Assembly (NCBI GenBank): GCA_947500135.1
Contig: CANMQX010000004.1
Span: forward strand, 475,442 to 539,441
DNA: 64,000 nucleotides
Reading direction: 5' to 3'
Origin: an uncultured Paracoccaceae bacterium
GTDB lineage: Bacteria; Pseudomonadota; Alphaproteobacteria; Rhodobacterales; Rhodobacteraceae
Shown: in pieces, positions 8,504-17,915 of the stretch
How the letters are laid out: the number at the start of each line of letters is the position of its first letter
Position numbering within the stretch: the first letter of the stretch is position 1
Notes under the pieces: generated by a model
Told to the model about the DNA's origin: nothing
Database searches by the model: none
What the model saw: only the letters and a program-made list of their open reading frames with translations
Translations under genes and position numbers: made by a program

Positions 8504-9886
8504 TTAGCCCAGAACCCGTGTAATGGCTTGATCCACAGCGTCGGTGATCTGATCCAGATCATCCTTGGTGGCGATCAGGGCCGGGGCAAACAGCAACGTG
8601 TTGTTAAAGCCCGGCAATGACCGGTTGGTCGCGCCGATGATGACACCCTGCGCCATGCAATCAGCGACAATTGCCATGACCTTGGCCTCGTCCACCGGTT
8701 CCTTGCTGTCGCGGTCAGTGACCAATTCTGCCCCTGCAAACAAGCCCTTACCGCGGATATCGCCAATCCACTTATGCTTGTCCATCAGGCCCGCCAGATT
8801 GCCCATCAGATGCTCACCCATCGCGGTAGAGTTGCCCAGAAGGTCCTCTTCTTCGATGATTTTCATGTTCTCAATCGCCGCCGCAGGCCCGCCCGTGCAG
8901 CCGCCAAAGGTCGAAATATCGCGGAAATAGGACATCTTGTCCGTATCATCCTTGAACATCTCAAACACGGCGTTGGTCGTGACACAGCACGAAATCGCGG
9001 CATAGCCAGATGCCACACCCTTGGCCATCGTCACGATATCAGGCTGGACGCCAAACTGTTGATAGCCAAACCATGTGCCGGTGCGGCCCAGCCCGCAAAC
9101 AACCTCGTCGATATGCAGCAAGATATTGTATTTCTTGCAGATTTCCTGCACGCGATCCCAATACCCTTTGGGGGGGACAATGATGCCGCCACCGGCCGTG
9201 ATCGGCTCAAGACAAAGCGCGCCAACAGTATCCGGCCCCTCAGCAAGGATCACATCCTCAATCGCCTGGGCCGCCTTCGCACCATACTCTTCGCCAGCCG
9301 ATCCGTCCTGTGAACGATACTCCAGACAGTGGGGAACGCGCACAAAACCCGGCGTGTAAGGACCGTACTGTGCGTTACGTTCATCCTGACCACCGGCTGA
9401 TAAAGCTGCAATTGTGGTGCCGTGATAATCCCGCTCGCGGTACAAGATCTTGTTTTTCTTGCCACCGTAATGCTTGTGGCTGATCTGGCGAACCATCTTG
9501 AACGCCTTCTCATTCGCCTCGGAACCAGAGTTGGCATAGTACACCCGATCCAGCCCCGGCATCTTGTCGGTCAACATTTCAGAAAATTGCGCGCCTGGGA
9601 TCGTACCTGCCGTGCCCCCGAAAAAGCACATCTTGGTCACCGCGTCAGAAATCGCCTGCCCGATGCGCGCGCGACCATAGCCGACATTGACCGTCCAGAC
9701 CCCGCCCGAAACAGAATCAATATGTTCCTTGCCTTTGATATCCCAGACCCGCAGGCCCTTGCCCTCGACAATGATGCGGGGGTCAACAGTCTCATAAGGC
9801 TTGTGCTGTGACAGGTGATGCCAGACATGGGCGCGGTCCGCCTCGACCACATGTTCAGGATCATTTGAGAAAGAATGCGTATCCAT
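8504..9886 (-). CDS. tpa: Taurine-pyruvate aminotransferase
   Basis: Class III PLP aminotransferase that moves the amino group of taurine to pyruvate, giving sulfoacetaldehyde, the Xsc substrate, and alanine. Visible features are the phosphate-binding NSGSEANEKAFKM region, HIDEVVCGLGRTG, and the PLP lysine in TMAKGVASGYAAISC. The best Shine-Dalgarno, GGAG, lies eight bases before the ATG at 9886 (protein MDTHSF...); in-frame ATGs at 9892 and 9904 are alternatives. Omega-amino-acid transaminases look similar, so the name rests on strong family resemblance plus xsc and tauR nearby. Repeats at 9962-9995 are candidate TauR sites. Confidence 0.9.
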   Translation of the reverse strand: MDTHSFSNDPEHVVEADRAHVWHHLSQHKPYETVDPRIIVEGKGLRVWDIKGKEHIDSVSGGVWTVNVGYGRARIGQAISDAVTKMCFFGGTAGTIPGAQFSEMLTDKMPGLDRVYYANSGSEANEKAFKMVRQISHKHYGGKKNKILYRERDYHGTTIAALSAGGQDERNAQYGPYTPGFVRVPHCLEYRSQDGSAGEEYGAKAAQAIEDVILAEGPDTVGALCLEPITAGGGIIVPPKGYWDRVQEICKKYNILLHIDEVVCGLGRTGTWFGYQQFGVQPDIVTMAKGVASGYAAISCCVTTNAVFEMFKDDTDKMSYFRDISTFGGCTGGPAAAIENMKIIEEEDLLGNSTAMGEHLMGNLAGLMDKHKWIGDIRGKGLFAGAELVTDRDSKEPVDEAKVMAIVADCMAQGVIIGATNRSLPGFNNTLLFAPALIATKDDLDQITDAVDQAITRVLG

Positions 9887-9961
9887 GTCCATTGCTCCGT
9901 TCATTTATTAGGGGGACGCGCAGGTCGAATCCGATTTGGACACCGCGCAGACCATCATCAG

Positions 9962-9995
9962 TTGACTCCAGAGTTCGCCAGGCCGCTAGGTCCAG
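9962..9995 (-). promoter_or_regulatory. Candidate TauR operator upstream of tpa
   Basis: On the minus strand, CTGGACCTAG (9995-9986) and CTGGAGTCAA (9971-9962) are direct repeats with a 24-base period. A weaker CTGGCGAACT sits between them. They resemble the repeats before xsc and tauR. The site lies about 80 bases before the tpa start. Confidence 0.5.
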
Positions 9996-10043
9996 ATACG
10001 GTGCAAGGGTATATCCAAATCCGAATGTCCGGTGCGAAGCCCC

Positions 10044-10074
10044 TTGACCTTCCTGTGACTGGAACCCTTATGTA
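10044..10074 (+). promoter_or_regulatory. CueR-type promoter of copA
   Basis: A -35 TTGACC and a -10 TATGTA are separated by 19 bases, the over-long spacing typical of MerR-family promoters. The spacer holds the dyad CCTTCC-TGTGACT-GGAAC, close to the CueR box of enterobacterial copA promoters. Copper-bound CueR would twist this promoter into an active form. The copA start lies 25 bases downstream, and cueR is the next gene, so the circuit includes its own regulator. Confidence 0.85.
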
Positions 10075-10099
10075 ATGATGCACAGACCAAAGGTGCATC

Positions 10100-12514
10100 A
10101 TGTCCGAGATCAGATTTACCCTTGATGGGTTACATTGCGGGTCCTGCGTTGGCCGGGCAGAGCTTGCTTTGACGCAGGTTGATGGGGTGCAGGCAGCGCG
10201 CGTCAATCTGGCCGATGCATCAGCAACTGTTGAATTGGCGGATAACGCCGTTGCCCCAACGGTTGTCGCGGCCTTGGACGATGCGGGTTATCCGGCCGTG
10301 CCGCAACATATCAGCCTGTCGATAAATGGGATGCATTGCGCCTCTTGCGTAGCGCGGGTGGAGGCGGCGCTGCATGATACCCCCGGCGTTTTGTCCAGCA
10401 ATGTCAATCTGCTGGAAGGTCGGGCGGAGGTGGCCACTTTGGGACAGGTCGCTGAGCTGCAAAAGGTGATCACTGATCTGGGTTTTGTGGCAAATGTGCA
10501 TGACAATGCGCCACGGGATGACCGGCATGCCATTGAAGCAAAACAACAGTTTCACAACTTTCTGATCGCGGCGATTTTAACCTTACCGGTCTTCGTCCTT
10601 GAAATGGGTAGCCACCTGTTCCCACCCTTTCACCATTGGATCATGCAGACAATCGGTTTGCCCGCCAGTTGGGCAATCCAATTTGTCCTGGCCACGCTGG
10701 TCCTGATCTGGCCGGGCCGGGGATTCTTTACCATAGGTTTGCCTGCCTTGTGGCGGATGGCCCCGGATATGAATGCGCTTGTCGTTCTGGGCACCGGGGC
10801 CGCATGGGCTTTTTCGACGGTCGCCCTGTTTGCGCCAGATTTGCTACCCACAGGTACCCGCGCCGTTTATTTTGAGGCTGCCGCCGTGATCATCACATTG
10901 ATCCTTTTGGGGCGCTGGCTGGAAGCGCGGGCGAAAAGCCAGACAGGAACCGCCATCAAGGCGCTGATCGGCCTGCAACCACAATCGGCGCGTGTTCTGC
11001 GCGATGGTAAGCAACAGGATATCCCTATCGCACAGGTGATCGCAGGTGATGTTCTGATCGTTCGCCCCGGTGAACGGGTCCCGACAGACGGGATCATCCA
11101 GTCCGGCACCTCCTTTGTGGATGAAAGCATGGTGACCGGCGAACCGATTGCCGTGGAAAAAGGCGCTGATAACCGGCTGGTCGGCGGGACGATCAACGGC
11201 AACGGTGCGTTGACAATGACAGCGACAGCAGTTGGCGCAGACACCGTTCTGGCGCGGATCGTTTCCATGGTGCAGGACGCGCAAAGCGCGCGCTTGCCGG
11301 TACAGGATCTGGTCAATCAGGTGACACGCTGGTTCGTGCCTGCGGTGATGGGCATCGCGTTTTTCACTGTGCTGCTCTGGCTGTTATTTGGGCCGTCACC
11401 CGTCTTGTCATATGCGCTGGTGGCCGGGGTATCAGTGCTGATCGTGGCCTGCCCCTGTGCCATGGGGCTGGCCACACCCACAGCGATCATGGTGGGCACC
11501 GGACGGGCCGCAGCGCTGGGCGTGCTGTTTCGGCGGGGTGACGCGTTGCAGGCGTTGCAAGGGGTGCAGGCCGTTGCGTTCGACAAAACCGGGACGTTGA
11601 CATTGGGCCAGCCCAAGGTGACGAAAGTGACCTGTTTACAAGGGGATGCAGATGCGATGCTGCGCGACGCAGCGGCGGTCGAGGCGCAGTCAGACCATCC
11701 GCTAGCAAAGGCGATTGTGGCCGCTGCGAACGGCCCCTTGCCCGATGTGGTCGGGTTTGCGGCGATCCCCGGCCACGGGCTGCGCGGCATGGTGGAAGGG
11801 CGTAAGGTACTGGTCGGGGCAGAACGGCTGATGCGGGCCGAAGGTATCGACAGCGCCACATTTGACGCCCCGATCCAATCTTTGGCGCAGGCGGGGCAAA
11901 CGCCGGTTCTGGTGGCCATTGATGGGGTCGCCGCAGGCGTGATCGGTCTGGCTGATGTCGTGCGTCCGGGGGCGGAAAAAGTCATGAAAGCCCTGCAGGA
12001 GCAGGGGTTGCGCGTGGTGATGATCACTGGCGATACGCCAGAAACCGGGGCCGCCATTGGGGCCGAACTGGGGGTCGCCGATGTGGTGGCGGGCGTTGTT
12101 CCGGAAGGCAAGGTTGCGGCATTGCGCGATCTGCAAGGGCAGGGGCTTAAGCTGGCTTTTGTCGGGGACGGGATAAACGATGCACCGGCACTTGCCGCCG
12201 CCGATGTGGGTGTAGCCATCGGCACGGGCACCGATGTGGCCGTTGAAAGCGCCGATGTGGTGCTGATGTCCGGCGACCCGCAGGGCGTGCTGAATGCGAT
12301 CACCATGAGCCGGGCAACGATGCGGAATATCAAGCAAAACCTGTTCTGGGCATTCGGCTATAACATCGCGCTCATCCCGGTTGCGGCAGGCATCCTGTTT
12401 CCGATCTGGGGGGTCTTGCTGTCGCCCGCACTGGCCGCAGGTGCGATGGCCTTGTCCAGCGTTCTGGTGGTCAGCAACGCGCTGCGTTTGCGCAATATCA
12501 AGGGGGCTACATGA
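10100..12514 (+). CDS. copA: Copper-exporting P1B-type ATPase with two HMA domains
   Basis: Pumps Cu(I) out of the cytoplasm using ATP. The 804-residue protein has two N-terminal heavy-metal-binding domains (GLHCGSC, Cys13/Cys16; GMHCASC, Cys80/Cys83). These are followed by membrane helices, the transport motif [12 protein letters not shown] (Cys451-Pro-Cys453), the phosphorylation site DKTGTLT (Asp495) and the hinge [11 protein letters not shown]. The CPC motif and the CueR-type promoter point to copper rather than zinc or cadmium. Its stop overlaps the start of cueR by four bases (ATGA), so the two are translationally coupled. Confidence 0.95.
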   Translation: MSEIRFTLDGLHCGSCVGRAELALTQVDGVQAARVNLADASATVELADNAVAPTVVAALDDAGYPAVPQHISLSINGMHCASCVARVEAALHDTPGVLSSNVNLLEGRAEVATLGQVAELQKVITDLGFVANVHDNAPRDDRHAIEAKQQFHNFLIAAILTLPVFVLEMGSHLFPPFHHWIMQTIGLPASWAIQFVLATLVLIWPGRGFFTIGLPALWRMAPDMNALVVLGTGAAWAFSTVALFAPDLLPTGTRAVYFEAAAVIITLILLGRWLEARAKSQTGTAIKALIGLQPQSARVLRDGKQQDIPIAQVIAGDVLIVRPGERVPTDGIIQSGTSFVDESMVTGEPIAVEKGADNRLVGGTINGNGALTMTATAVGADTVLARIVSMVQDAQSARLPVQDLVNQVTRWFVPAVMGIAFFTVLLWLLFGPSPVLSYALVAGVSVLIVACPCAMGLATPTAIMVGTGRAAALGVLFRRGDALQALQGVQAVAFDKTGTLTLGQPKVTKVTCLQGDADAMLRDAAAVEAQSDHPLAKAIVAAANGPLPDVVGFAAIPGHGLRGMVEGRKVLVGAERLMRAEGIDSATFDAPIQSLAQAGQTPVLVAIDGVAAGVIGLADVVRPGAEKVMKALQEQGLRVVMITGDTPETGAAIGAELGVADVVAGVVPEGKVAALRDLQGQGLKLAFVGDGINDAPALAAADVGVAIGTGTDVAVESADVVLMSGDPQGVLNAITMSRATMRNIKQNLFWAFGYNIALIPVAAGILFPIWGVLLSPALAAGAMALSSVLVVSNALRLRNIKGAT

Positions 12515-12897
12515 ATATCGGGGAGGTCGCAGAGCAAACCGGACTGCCCGCAAAAACAATCCGTTACTACGAAGATATTGGGCTGGTGACCCCGCAGCGG
12601 GGCGCCAATGGCTACCGGGTTTTTCGGGATACCGATGCGCATAAGCTGACCTTTCTGGGGCGTGCGCGGGCATTGGGGTTTTCGATTGAGCATTGCCGCG
12701 AATTGCTGGCGCTGTGGGAGGATCGTAGCCGCGCCAGCGCTGATGTGCGGGCTGTAGCACTTGGCCATCTGGACGATATCGAAGAAAAGATCAGCGCCTT
12801 GGCCGCCATGCGCGACACGCTGGCCGAACTGGTGCAGAACTGCGCGGGTGACGACCGGCCTGATTGTCCGATCCTGAAAGGGCTGGAAGGGCCATAG
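12511..12897 (+). CDS. cueR: MerR-family copper-responsive regulator
   Basis: A 128-residue MerR-type activator. The winged HTH starts [20 protein letters not shown], a long dimerisation helix follows, and the C-terminal metal-binding loop is CAGDDRPDC. Two cysteines seven residues apart are the CueR signature for one monovalent copper ion. It lies inside the operon it presumably controls, directly behind copA and under the 19-base-spacer promoter at 10044-10074, so copper should induce both pump and sensor. Confidence 0.92.
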   Translation: MNIGEVAEQTGLPAKTIRYYEDIGLVTPQRGANGYRVFRDTDAHKLTFLGRARALGFSIEHCRELLALWEDRSRASADVRAVALGHLDDIEEKISALAAMRDTLAELVQNCAGDDRPDCPILKGLEGP

Positions 12898-12972
12898 AAT
12901 CGTCCCGATCTTGCCTTGAGCCTGCAACTTTGTGGTGTGAAGACCGGAAGTTCATTCAGACGGGTGCCGCGC

Positions 12973-13590
12973 ATGCGATTATTGAAATGGCTGATTATGG
13001 GTCTGCTTGTGGCGATGGTGATCTGTGCTGTCACCCTGCCAGAGGATGCGGAAAAAGCCCGTATCATCGACGGGATCGGCAAGGCGATTTTTGGCAGTTT
13101 CGGACTGCTGATGCTGGGCTATCTGTTGCGTCTGCAACGCTGGCTGCGGCGCAAACCTGCGACCGTCGCACCCATCGCGCCATCCGGTCGTCAAGTTGTG
13201 GTTGACGGCTCTAACGTCATGCATTGGTCGGGGGAACCGTCATTGATCGTGCTGTCGCGGGTGCTGTCAGAACTGCGACGGCGGGGCATGGAACCGCTGG
13301 TCTATTTTGACGCCAATGTGGGTTACAAACTGTTCGACCGGCATGTGAAAGCGGCGGAACTGGCGCGCAAGCTCGACCTGCCGCCGGCACAGGTCACCTT
13401 TGCCCCAAGCCGCACCCCGGCAGATCAGGTCCTGCTGGAACGGGCCACGGCCGACGGGCTGCGCGTGGTTACAAATGACCGCTTCCGCGATTGGAAAACC
13501 CGGTTCCCCAAAGTGGCCGAGAGAGGTTTCCTGATCAAAGGCATGTGGAAAGAAGGCAGCGTTATTTTGCTTGGGCTCGGGAGGGCCTAA
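12973..13590 (+). CDS. Membrane-anchored NYN/Zc3h12a-like ribonuclease
   Basis: A 205-residue protein with two N-terminal hydrophobic segments (LLKWLIMGLLVAMVICAV and IFGSFGLLMLGYLL). A cytosolic NYN/PIN-like domain follows. Its first acidic motif is VVVDGSNVMHW; later ones are YFDANVGYK, RTPADQVLLERA and VVTNDRFRDW, an acidic set typical of metal-dependent RNases of the Zc3h12a-like group. The ATG at 12973 starts just before the first helix; a TTG at 12916 would add 19 residues without evident purpose. The RNA target is unknown. It is not obviously co-transcribed with the copper operon. Confidence 0.75.
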   Translation: MRLLKWLIMGLLVAMVICAVTLPEDAEKARIIDGIGKAIFGSFGLLMLGYLLRLQRWLRRKPATVAPIAPSGRQVVVDGSNVMHWSGEPSLIVLSRVLSELRRRGMEPLVYFDANVGYKLFDRHVKAAELARKLDLPPAQVTFAPSRTPADQVLLERATADGLRVVTNDRFRDWKTRFPKVAERGFLIKGMWKEGSVILLGLGRA

Positions 13591-13743
13591 GAGCATTCGC
13601 GCGACATGAGGGCAGCGGCCGACCTGGAGGACGCCTGCTGTGGTTGTGTTTTGCGATGTGGCTGTCAGGTACACGACGGTACGCTGTTTGTGACGTTGCA
13701 AAAGCGGCCTCCTGGGGGCGGGCGGGATCGCGTTGCTTAAGGG

Positions 13744-14601
13744 CTATGAGTATGATTGGAGGAAAGGCCGATCTTTAGAAAGATATCTAGCTGTACTTTC
13801 TAATCCTGGATAAATCGTACTCCTGTTAATGCCTAAAGCGTCAAGCTCGGTGAGAATGAGCTTTTTTGCAGTGGCGTCTATCTTTATTGTTTTGACAGTA
13901 ATCTTACCCGATGTCCCAAGCTTAGATAGCACTCCAGAAACAAGGAACGCGCCACTTTGCGCGATGACTCTGGAGTTGTTTCTGGTCGGCATTGCGAGAA
14001 AAAAGGACCATAGGTCAACAGGTTTGATTTTGTTTTCGAAGTATGGCTTCTCGTTTTTAATGATCTGTACCAGCCGTTTGACGGCAGGCACTTCATTGAA
14101 GCCTTTGACATCTCGAGATATTTTACCAGTCTTAGTCTTATTTTCATTGATCCAGTTTCGGATTATTTGTTGTTCGTTCGGCGATAACTTTGCGAGGTTG
14201 CATATACAACTGAGAGCATCGCTTTCGAAGTTCTTCATACGTGAGTTGTCGACAGAGCACGCTAAAACTGCGCCGTTTGTCGGACTACATGTTTCAACAG
14301 CAAAGTAGAGTGCCGCAAGTGGACTCATCGTGACGTCTAATAGGCGCGTTGGCAGCCCATGATGCTGAGCATGAACTAGAGTATCGAATGTGGTCCGTTT
14401 GTCATAGAACTCCTCCGGATGCGCTGACATTAGGCCGTATAGCAACTCACTTTCGTCCGCCAAAACCTGGGGACTGTCCCGTAGCACAGATGGTTGCAGT
14501 TCGTACCCGAAATCACTATGCCCTCGATATACCATTGTTTTTGTTAGTCGTGGTTTATGGGAGCCAAGTTGTTTCAAGAAGCTATCTATAGATTGTATCA
14601 A
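13744..14601 (-). CDS. FRG-domain protein, probably acquired
   Basis: A 285-residue protein with an N-terminal FRG domain, named for the Phe/Tyr-Arg-Gly motif seen here as VYRGHSD. The second conserved block is HAQHHGLPTRLLDVTMSPLA. The C-terminal half is lysine-rich and unrecognised. FRG proteins are scattered through bacteria and phages and appear in some phage-defence islands, but their activity is not settled. TTG at 14601 has AGGAG seven bases upstream; a GTG at 14643 would overlap rimO by 22 bases. The gene is visibly AT-richer than its neighbours and uses A/T-ending codons freely, which suggests horizontal transfer. Confidence 0.75.
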   Translation of the reverse strand: MIQSIDSFLKQLGSHKPRLTKTMVYRGHSDFGYELQPSVLRDSPQVLADESELLYGLMSAHPEEFYDKRTTFDTLVHAQHHGLPTRLLDVTMSPLAALYFAVETCSPTNGAVLACSVDNSRMKNFESDALSCICNLAKLSPNEQQIIRNWINENKTKTGKISRDVKGFNEVPAVKRLVQIIKNEKPYFENKIKPVDLWSFFLAMPTRNNSRVIAQSGAFLVSGVLSKLGTSGKITVKTIKIDATAKKLILTELDALGINRSTIYPGLESTARYLSKDRPFLQSYS

Positions 14602-14621
14602 CAATTTGCTCCTCACAACAG

Positions 14622-16016
14622 CTAACTTCTTACACTCCCCCACAAATCATACTCTCCCGCCTCATCAACTTCAACGCGAACCACATCCCCGACGGCCAGC
14701 CCCTCGGCCCTTTCGTCAATAAACAGGTTCCCGTCGATCTCTGGCGCGTCGGCCCATGTCCGGCAGGTGGCGATGCCGTCTTCGTCGATGTCGTCCACGA
14801 TGACTTCCAGCGTGCGGCCCACTTTGGCTTCCAGCTTCGCCTCTGAGATCGCTTGCGCCTTGGCCATGAAGCGTTCCCATCGCTCCTGTTTGACCTCGGA
14901 CGCCACATGGTCGGGCAGGGCGTTGCTGCGTGCCCCGTCCACATTTTCGTATTGAAAGCAGCCGACCCGGTCGAGTTGCGCCTCGTCCAGCCAGTCAAGC
15001 AGGTGTTGGAACTCCGCCTCTGTCTCGCCCGGGTAGCCGACGATAAAGGTGGACCGCAGAGTGATGTCGGGGCAGTCGGCCCGCCAACGGACGATTTCGT
15101 CCAGCGTTTTGGCCCCGGCGGCAGGGCGCGCCATGCGCCGCAACACGTCGGGGTGTGAATGCTGGAAGGGGATGTCGAGATAGGGCAACACGCCGTTTGC
15201 CGGGTCCGCCATGATCGGGATCAGGTCGCGCACATGGGGGTAGGGGTAGACGTAATGCAGCCGCACCCATGCCCCCAGTTGCCCCAGCTCGCGGGTCAGG
15301 TCAGTGATGTGGCTGCGCACCTCGCCGCCCTTCCAAGGGTTCACATCGTATTTCCGGTCAAGCCCATAGGCAGAAGTGTCCTGGCTGATCACCAGCAGTT
15401 CCTTGACCCCGGCCTGCACCAGTTTTTCGGCCTCGCGCAGTACGGCATGGGCCGAGCGTGATGCCAGTTTGCCGCGCATATCCGGGATGATGCAGAACTT
15501 GCATTTGTGGTTACAGCCTTCGGAAATCTTCAGATAGCTGTAGTGGCGTGGGGTCAGGCTGACGCCACTGCTGGGCAGCAGGTCGATGAACGGGTCGGGT
15601 GCGGGGGGCACATTGGCATGTACTGCATCGAGTACCTGTTCATATTGGTGTGGCCCTGTGACGGCGAGGATCTGCGGGTGATGTTCGCGGATATAATCGG
15701 GTTCGGCCCCCAGACAGCCGGTGACGATGACCTTGCCGTTTTCGGTCAGCGCCTCGCCAATGGCATCAAGGCTTTCGGCCTTGGCACTGTCCAGAAACCC
15801 GCATGTGTTGACGATGACGGCCTCTGCCCCTGCATAGTCGGGTGAGATGGCATAACCCTCGGCGCGCAGCCGGGTCAGGATACGCTCACTATCAACCAGC
15901 GCCTTTGGGCAGCCAAGAGAGACCATGCCGATGGTCGGCTGGCCGTCGCGTTTGGGTTCGGTGATCTGCGGTTTTGGCGCGAGGTCGGGGCGAAGATTTG
16001 GCGGGTTCTGGGTCAT
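14622..16016 (-). CDS. rimO: Ribosomal protein S12 methylthiotransferase
   Basis: Radical-SAM enzyme that adds a methylthio group to an aspartate of ribosomal protein S12. The 464-residue protein has the N-terminal methylthiotransferase domain with cluster cysteines Cys36, Cys72 and Cys101. The radical-SAM motif [10 protein letters not shown] follows (Cys168, Cys172, Cys175), and there is a C-terminal TRAM-like domain. The RimO-type start [18 protein letters not shown] separates it from MiaB. The ATG at 16016 gives a normal N-terminus; upstream extensions look non-coding. The acquired FRG gene starts against its 3' end. Confidence 0.95.
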   Translation of the reverse strand: MTQNPPNLRPDLAPKPQITEPKRDGQPTIGMVSLGCPKALVDSERILTRLRAEGYAISPDYAGAEAVIVNTCGFLDSAKAESLDAIGEALTENGKVIVTGCLGAEPDYIREHHPQILAVTGPHQYEQVLDAVHANVPPAPDPFIDLLPSSGVSLTPRHYSYLKISEGCNHKCKFCIIPDMRGKLASRSAHAVLREAEKLVQAGVKELLVISQDTSAYGLDRKYDVNPWKGGEVRSHITDLTRELGQLGAWVRLHYVYPYPHVRDLIPIMADPANGVLPYLDIPFQHSHPDVLRRMARPAAGAKTLDEIVRWRADCPDITLRSTFIVGYPGETEAEFQHLLDWLDEAQLDRVGCFQYENVDGARSNALPDHVASEVKQERWERFMAKAQAISEAKLEAKVGRTLEVIVDDIDEDGIATCRTWADAPEIDGNLFIDERAEGLAVGDVVRVEVDEAGEYDLWGSVRS

Positions 16017-16157
16017 GCGCGGGGTGTAGCGGATGGGCGCGGCATTGGGAATGGGCGTTTGCCTTGGTGCAGTTCGGGAGGACAGGGTCCATTCCCAAGG
16101 GGAAGGGCCGCCATTCAAACGACGGCCCCGTCAGTGTTCGATCGCATCACTTTGGGG

Positions 16158-17915
16158 CTAGCCCGCCAGCGTCTGACGCGCGCGCAGGGCGCGGTACAGA
16201 CCGTTCTTGCGGGCCATAAGATCTGCGGGCGTGCCATCTTCGACGATCCGACCCTGATCAAAGACCAAGATGCGGTCCATCCGCTCCACAGTCGCCAACC
16301 GGTGCGCGATGACCAGTGTTGTGCGGCCCTCCATCAGCCTCTCTGCGGCTTGTGCCACCTTTGCCTCGGCCTCGGAATCAAGAGACGATGTCGCCTCATC
16401 CATGACCAGGACAGGGGCATCCGACAGAAATGCCCGCGCGATGGCGACCCGCTGACGCTCACCGCCGGACAGCTTGACGCCCCTCTCGCCCACTTCAGTG
16501 CCAAACCCTTTGGGCAGGCGGTTGATAAAATCAGCGGCCCCCGCGCGCGCCGCAGCGGCACAGATATCCTGCATTGTTGCCCCGGGGCGGGCATAGGCGA
16601 TGTTTTCAGCAAGGGAACGGTGAAACAAAACCGGTTCCTGCGGGACCAGCGCGATATGCTGGCGCAAGGCGTGCAGTGGAACGCGCGCAATATCCACGCC
16701 GCCCAGTGTGATTGCGCCGTCAGTCACCTCGTGAATCCGCTGGATCAGTTTCACGAATGTGGTTTTGCCCGACCCGGAACGGCCAACCAGCCCCACCTTC
16801 TGACCTGCGGGAATGAAGACATCCAAACCGGTGAAAAGCGGCGTCGCCGCCCCGGCATATCCATAGTCCACATGGTCAAATGCCAGTGCTGCGGCACGGG
16901 GCGGCAGGCCCGTTTCCGGCTGTCTGGCGACAGATTGCTCGCGGGTATCCGACATCAGATCGACCAGTTCCTCGGCATCGTTGACGGCCTTTTGCAAGCC
17001 GCGCACATGGTTTCCCATCTGGCGCAAATACCCGTCCAGCATACCAAGCGCCGAGACCACAAATGCGATCTCGCCCGCGTCGGCCAGATCGCGGGTATAG
17101 GCAAGCAGCGCGCCACCCAGAACCGCAGCCCGCAGCCCCCAGATTGTCATGTCCTGCGACAGGCCCGACCATGTCCCCCGCCGCCATGTGCGCCGCGTGC
17201 GGTGTGCCCATTTGGTCAGAACACCCGTCAGCCGCGCATCCTCGCGTAGCTCGCCTGCATGGGCACGCACGACACCGTTGGATGTGATGGCGTCGGCCAA
17301 TGCGCCCGATACCCGGCTGTCCTGCGCGTTGGCCAAGCGGGCCGCCGGGGCCACCCAGAACAAGGTCAACGATAGGGAGAGTGCGAGAAAGACCACGGCA
17401 CCGGCAACCGCGACAAGCCCGACCTCCCAGCGAAACGCCGTCAATGTTCCAATGGTGCCCAAAAGGATCAACACAGAAGGCAAGAGTGCCAGCAAAAGCA
17501 GATCGCCCATATCGTCCAAGGCCCAGGCCCCGCGCGTGATCTTGCGCACGGTTGATCCGGCAAAGGCATTTGCGTGCCAATCGGCAGGAAGGCGTTGCAC
17601 ATGTGCAAAAGCCTCGGCCTCGGCTGCGCGCATAGTGGGAATTGTCAGGTCAATGATGAAAAAATAGCTCAGGATCTTGGCCGCGATGGACAAGGCCCCA
17701 AACGCCAATAGCGCAGCAAAGGCACGCCAAGGCGTGTTTGCACCGGCGACCGCATCAACAAGGTGGCCCGTGATGACAGGCACAGCGATATCAGCAGCCG
17801 TTGAGATCAGGACCAGTGCCAGGATGACGGCAACTTTGCCGCTTTGGCGCATCCAGAGACGGAAAGTAAACGCAAAAACGCGCGCAAATGCGCCGTTTGT
17901 CGAAAGATGGGACAT
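16158..17915 (-). CDS. ABC exporter, fused membrane and ATPase domains
   Basis: A 585-residue half-transporter of the MsbA/LmrA type: about six transmembrane helices in residues 25-320, then a nucleotide-binding domain. Walker A is GRSGSGKTT, the signature is LSGGERQRVAIARA and Walker B is VLVMDEATSSLDSE. It probably works as a homodimer exporting a lipid or hydrophobic compound; the substrate cannot be read from the sequence. It is divergent from the RTX protease gene but has no membrane-fusion partner next to it, so I do not assign it to type I secretion. A short frame with a strong Shine-Dalgarno lies upstream (18019-18078). Confidence 0.85.
   Translation of the reverse strand: MSHLSTNGAFARVFAFTFRLWMRQSGKVAVILALVLISTAADIAVPVITGHLVDAVAGANTPWRAFAALLAFGALSIAAKILSYFFIIDLTIPTMRAAEAEAFAHVQRLPADWHANAFAGSTVRKITRGAWALDDMGDLLLLALLPSVLILLGTIGTLTAFRWEVGLVAVAGAVVFLALSLSLTLFWVAPAARLANAQDSRVSGALADAITSNGVVRAHAGELREDARLTGVLTKWAHRTRRTWRRGTWSGLSQDMTIWGLRAAVLGGALLAYTRDLADAGEIAFVVSALGMLDGYLRQMGNHVRGLQKAVNDAEELVDLMSDTREQSVARQPETGLPPRAAALAFDHVDYGYAGAATPLFTGLDVFIPAGQKVGLVGRSGSGKTTFVKLIQRIHEVTDGAITLGGVDIARVPLHALRQHIALVPQEPVLFHRSLAENIAYARPGATMQDICAAAARAGAADFINRLPKGFGTEVGERGVKLSGGERQRVAIARAFLSDAPVLVMDEATSSLDSEAEAKVAQAAERLMEGRTTLVIAHRLATVERMDRILVFDQGRIVEDGTPADLMARKNGLYRALRARQTLAG

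Noticed and set aside
16158-17915. ABC exporter as the type I secretion ATPase for the RTX protease
   Set aside because: It is divergent from the protease gene, has the general MsbA/LmrA layout, and no membrane-fusion or outer-membrane partner gene lies nearby.
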